From a virus: 52,670 nucleotides of DNA. Positions within the stretch are counted from its first letter, which is position 1; every line of letters begins with the position of its first letter. The stretch lies in IMG/VR virus record IMGVR_UViG_3300034068_000720, positions 1 to 52,670 of that record. One strand, written 5' to 3'. Below the pieces are notes generated by a model. The model worked only from the letters and a program-made list of their open reading frames with translations. It did not search any database and was not told where the DNA came from. This document shows, piece after piece, positions 51,996 to 52,670 of this stretch. Position numbers and translations under genes: made by a program.

Positions 51996-52670
51996 CCATA
52001 ATGACATATTAATTGTAGGTGATAGCTTTGTAAAGGATAGGTCACACCCAACTGACTGGCCCATGGCATTGTTAACAATGCTGACAGGAAGCAAAGAGAC
52101 ACCAAATGGTGTAGGCATCGGCGGAACGTCTTGGTGGACTGCTAGAAAATGCATTGTCGATGCATTACAAAATCAGCCACCAAAAATTCTAATCATTTGT
52201 CATACTGACCCACTTCGTTTACCCAGCGACAAGGATATTGGACTCAATTCCGGCACAGTATTAGGTCAAAAATATGATACTAAAAATTCATATTGGTATT
52301 CTAAATTAGAGTTTGATGCCGCCGCAATGTATTATACTCATTTAATATCTACTGAGTTTCATAACTGGGCAAGAGACCAATGGTATAATGAATTAGACAG
52401 TCTTGTATTATCAGTTCCAATTGTTATTCACTTGCATTGTTTCCCAGACATTAAGTTTAGTAAACAAACAGAAAGTTTTGCTTTTAAGCACGGTATTACC
52501 TCAACTGAAATACTATTTGAATTACAGGTACAGGAATCTGGATCCGTACATGGTATTCATCCAGTTACATTTAGAAACCACTTTAGTCCAGAGAACAATG
52601 TCAAGATTGCCCAGACCCTTTATAGTGCTGTTATGACATTTGATCCTGCTAAGAATGGAACCAAACAGGA
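51988..52670 (+). CDS. SGNH-hydrolase-like protein (partial, runs off the window)
   Basis: At least 227 codons, open at the window end. Block I I-L-I-V-G-D-S-F-V-K, Gly in G-I-G-G-T-S-W-W, I-I-C-H-T-D-P and V-H-G-I-H-P-V (catalytic His region). Resembles the protein at 33842 (G-T-S-W, H-T). Third SGNH-type protein in the window. Confidence 0.65.
   Translation, partial: MYNHNDILIVGDSFVKDRSHPTDWPMALLTMLTGSKETPNGVGIGGTSWWTARKCIVDALQNQPPKILIICHTDPLRLPSDKDIGLNSGTVLGQKYDTKNSYWYSKLEFDAAAMYYTHLISTEFHNWARDQWYNELDSLVLSVPIVIHLHCFPDIKFSKQTESFAFKHGITSTEILFELQVQESGSVHGIHPVTFRNHFSPENNVKIAQTLYSAVMTFDPAKNGTKQ

Noticed and set aside
1-52670. CRISPR arrays, insertion sequences, rRNA genes
   Set aside because: No spaced direct repeats of CRISPR type, no transposase-like gene and no rRNA sequence seen on either strand.

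Overview
The window reads as part of the genome of a large tailed phage (T4-like myovirus supergroup, probably freshwater). The evidence is short, tightly packed genes with ATGA/TAATG overlaps, many small proteins of the T4-like/cyanophage type (for example 11640-12179, 13275-14069, 25041-25208, 51415-51681), octamers matching the T4-type late promoter (N-ATAARTA), host-like sigma70 promoters with 17-bp spacers, and 27 tRNA genes that encode their own CCA ends. No capsid, polymerase or terminase gene lies in this stretch, so the phage call is by family resemblance. Bug/TctC-type and autotransporter-type exported proteins hint at a proteobacterial, perhaps betaproteobacterial, host. All three stop codons are used.

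Layout. 1-2.9 kb: structural/adhesin-like protein, solute-binding protein and two LuxR-type regulators. 2.9-11.4 kb: an accessory enzyme island. It has a leftward operon of two 2OG-oxygenase-like proteins, a methyltransferase, an AspH-like protein, a sulfotransferase, a PP-loop ATPase and an acetyltransferase, and a divergent rightward operon of PP-loop ATPase, P450 and desaturase with two paralogous small proteins. 11.4-20.3 kb: small phage genes, a metallophosphoesterase, a kinase/nucleotidyltransferase fusion, an exported subtilisin-like protease, and a lipoprotein hydrolase. 20.3-22.2 kb: oxygenase and methyltransferase genes. 22.2-25.9 kb: tRNA array 1 (12 tRNAs) with structured non-tRNA spacers and a radical SAM gene. 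26-32.4 kb: metallopeptidase, phosphatase, oxygenases and an AhpC-PsiE-AhpD-flavodoxin/ferredoxin-reductase redox operon. 32.4-36.7 kb: tRNA array 2 (15 tRNAs) interleaved with small genes. 36.6-43.1 kb: DD-carboxypeptidase, four further oxygenase-like genes (one coupled to a B12-type radical SAM enzyme). 43.2-46.2 kb: IscU-IscA, His-rich exported protein, ClpP, SleB-type cell-wall hydrolase. 46.2-52.7 kb: small phage proteins behind repeated promoters, interrupted by a second B12-type radical SAM gene.

How it fits together. The tRNAs cover all 20 amino acids, including an initiator tRNA and a CAU tRNA resembling tRNA-Ile2. Each array is preceded by a sigma70 promoter, a short ORF beginning at the predicted transcription start, mutually exclusive hairpins and a terminator with the same stem; this looks like attenuation. 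Twelve double-stranded-beta-helix oxygenase-like genes are scattered through the window. Several of them, and other accessory enzymes, have a late-type octamer exactly five bases before the ATG, which predicts leaderless late mRNAs. The redox, Fe-S, ClpP and carboxypeptidase genes look like auxiliary functions that keep the host productive or remodel its envelope. All functions are inferred from sequence reading alone.
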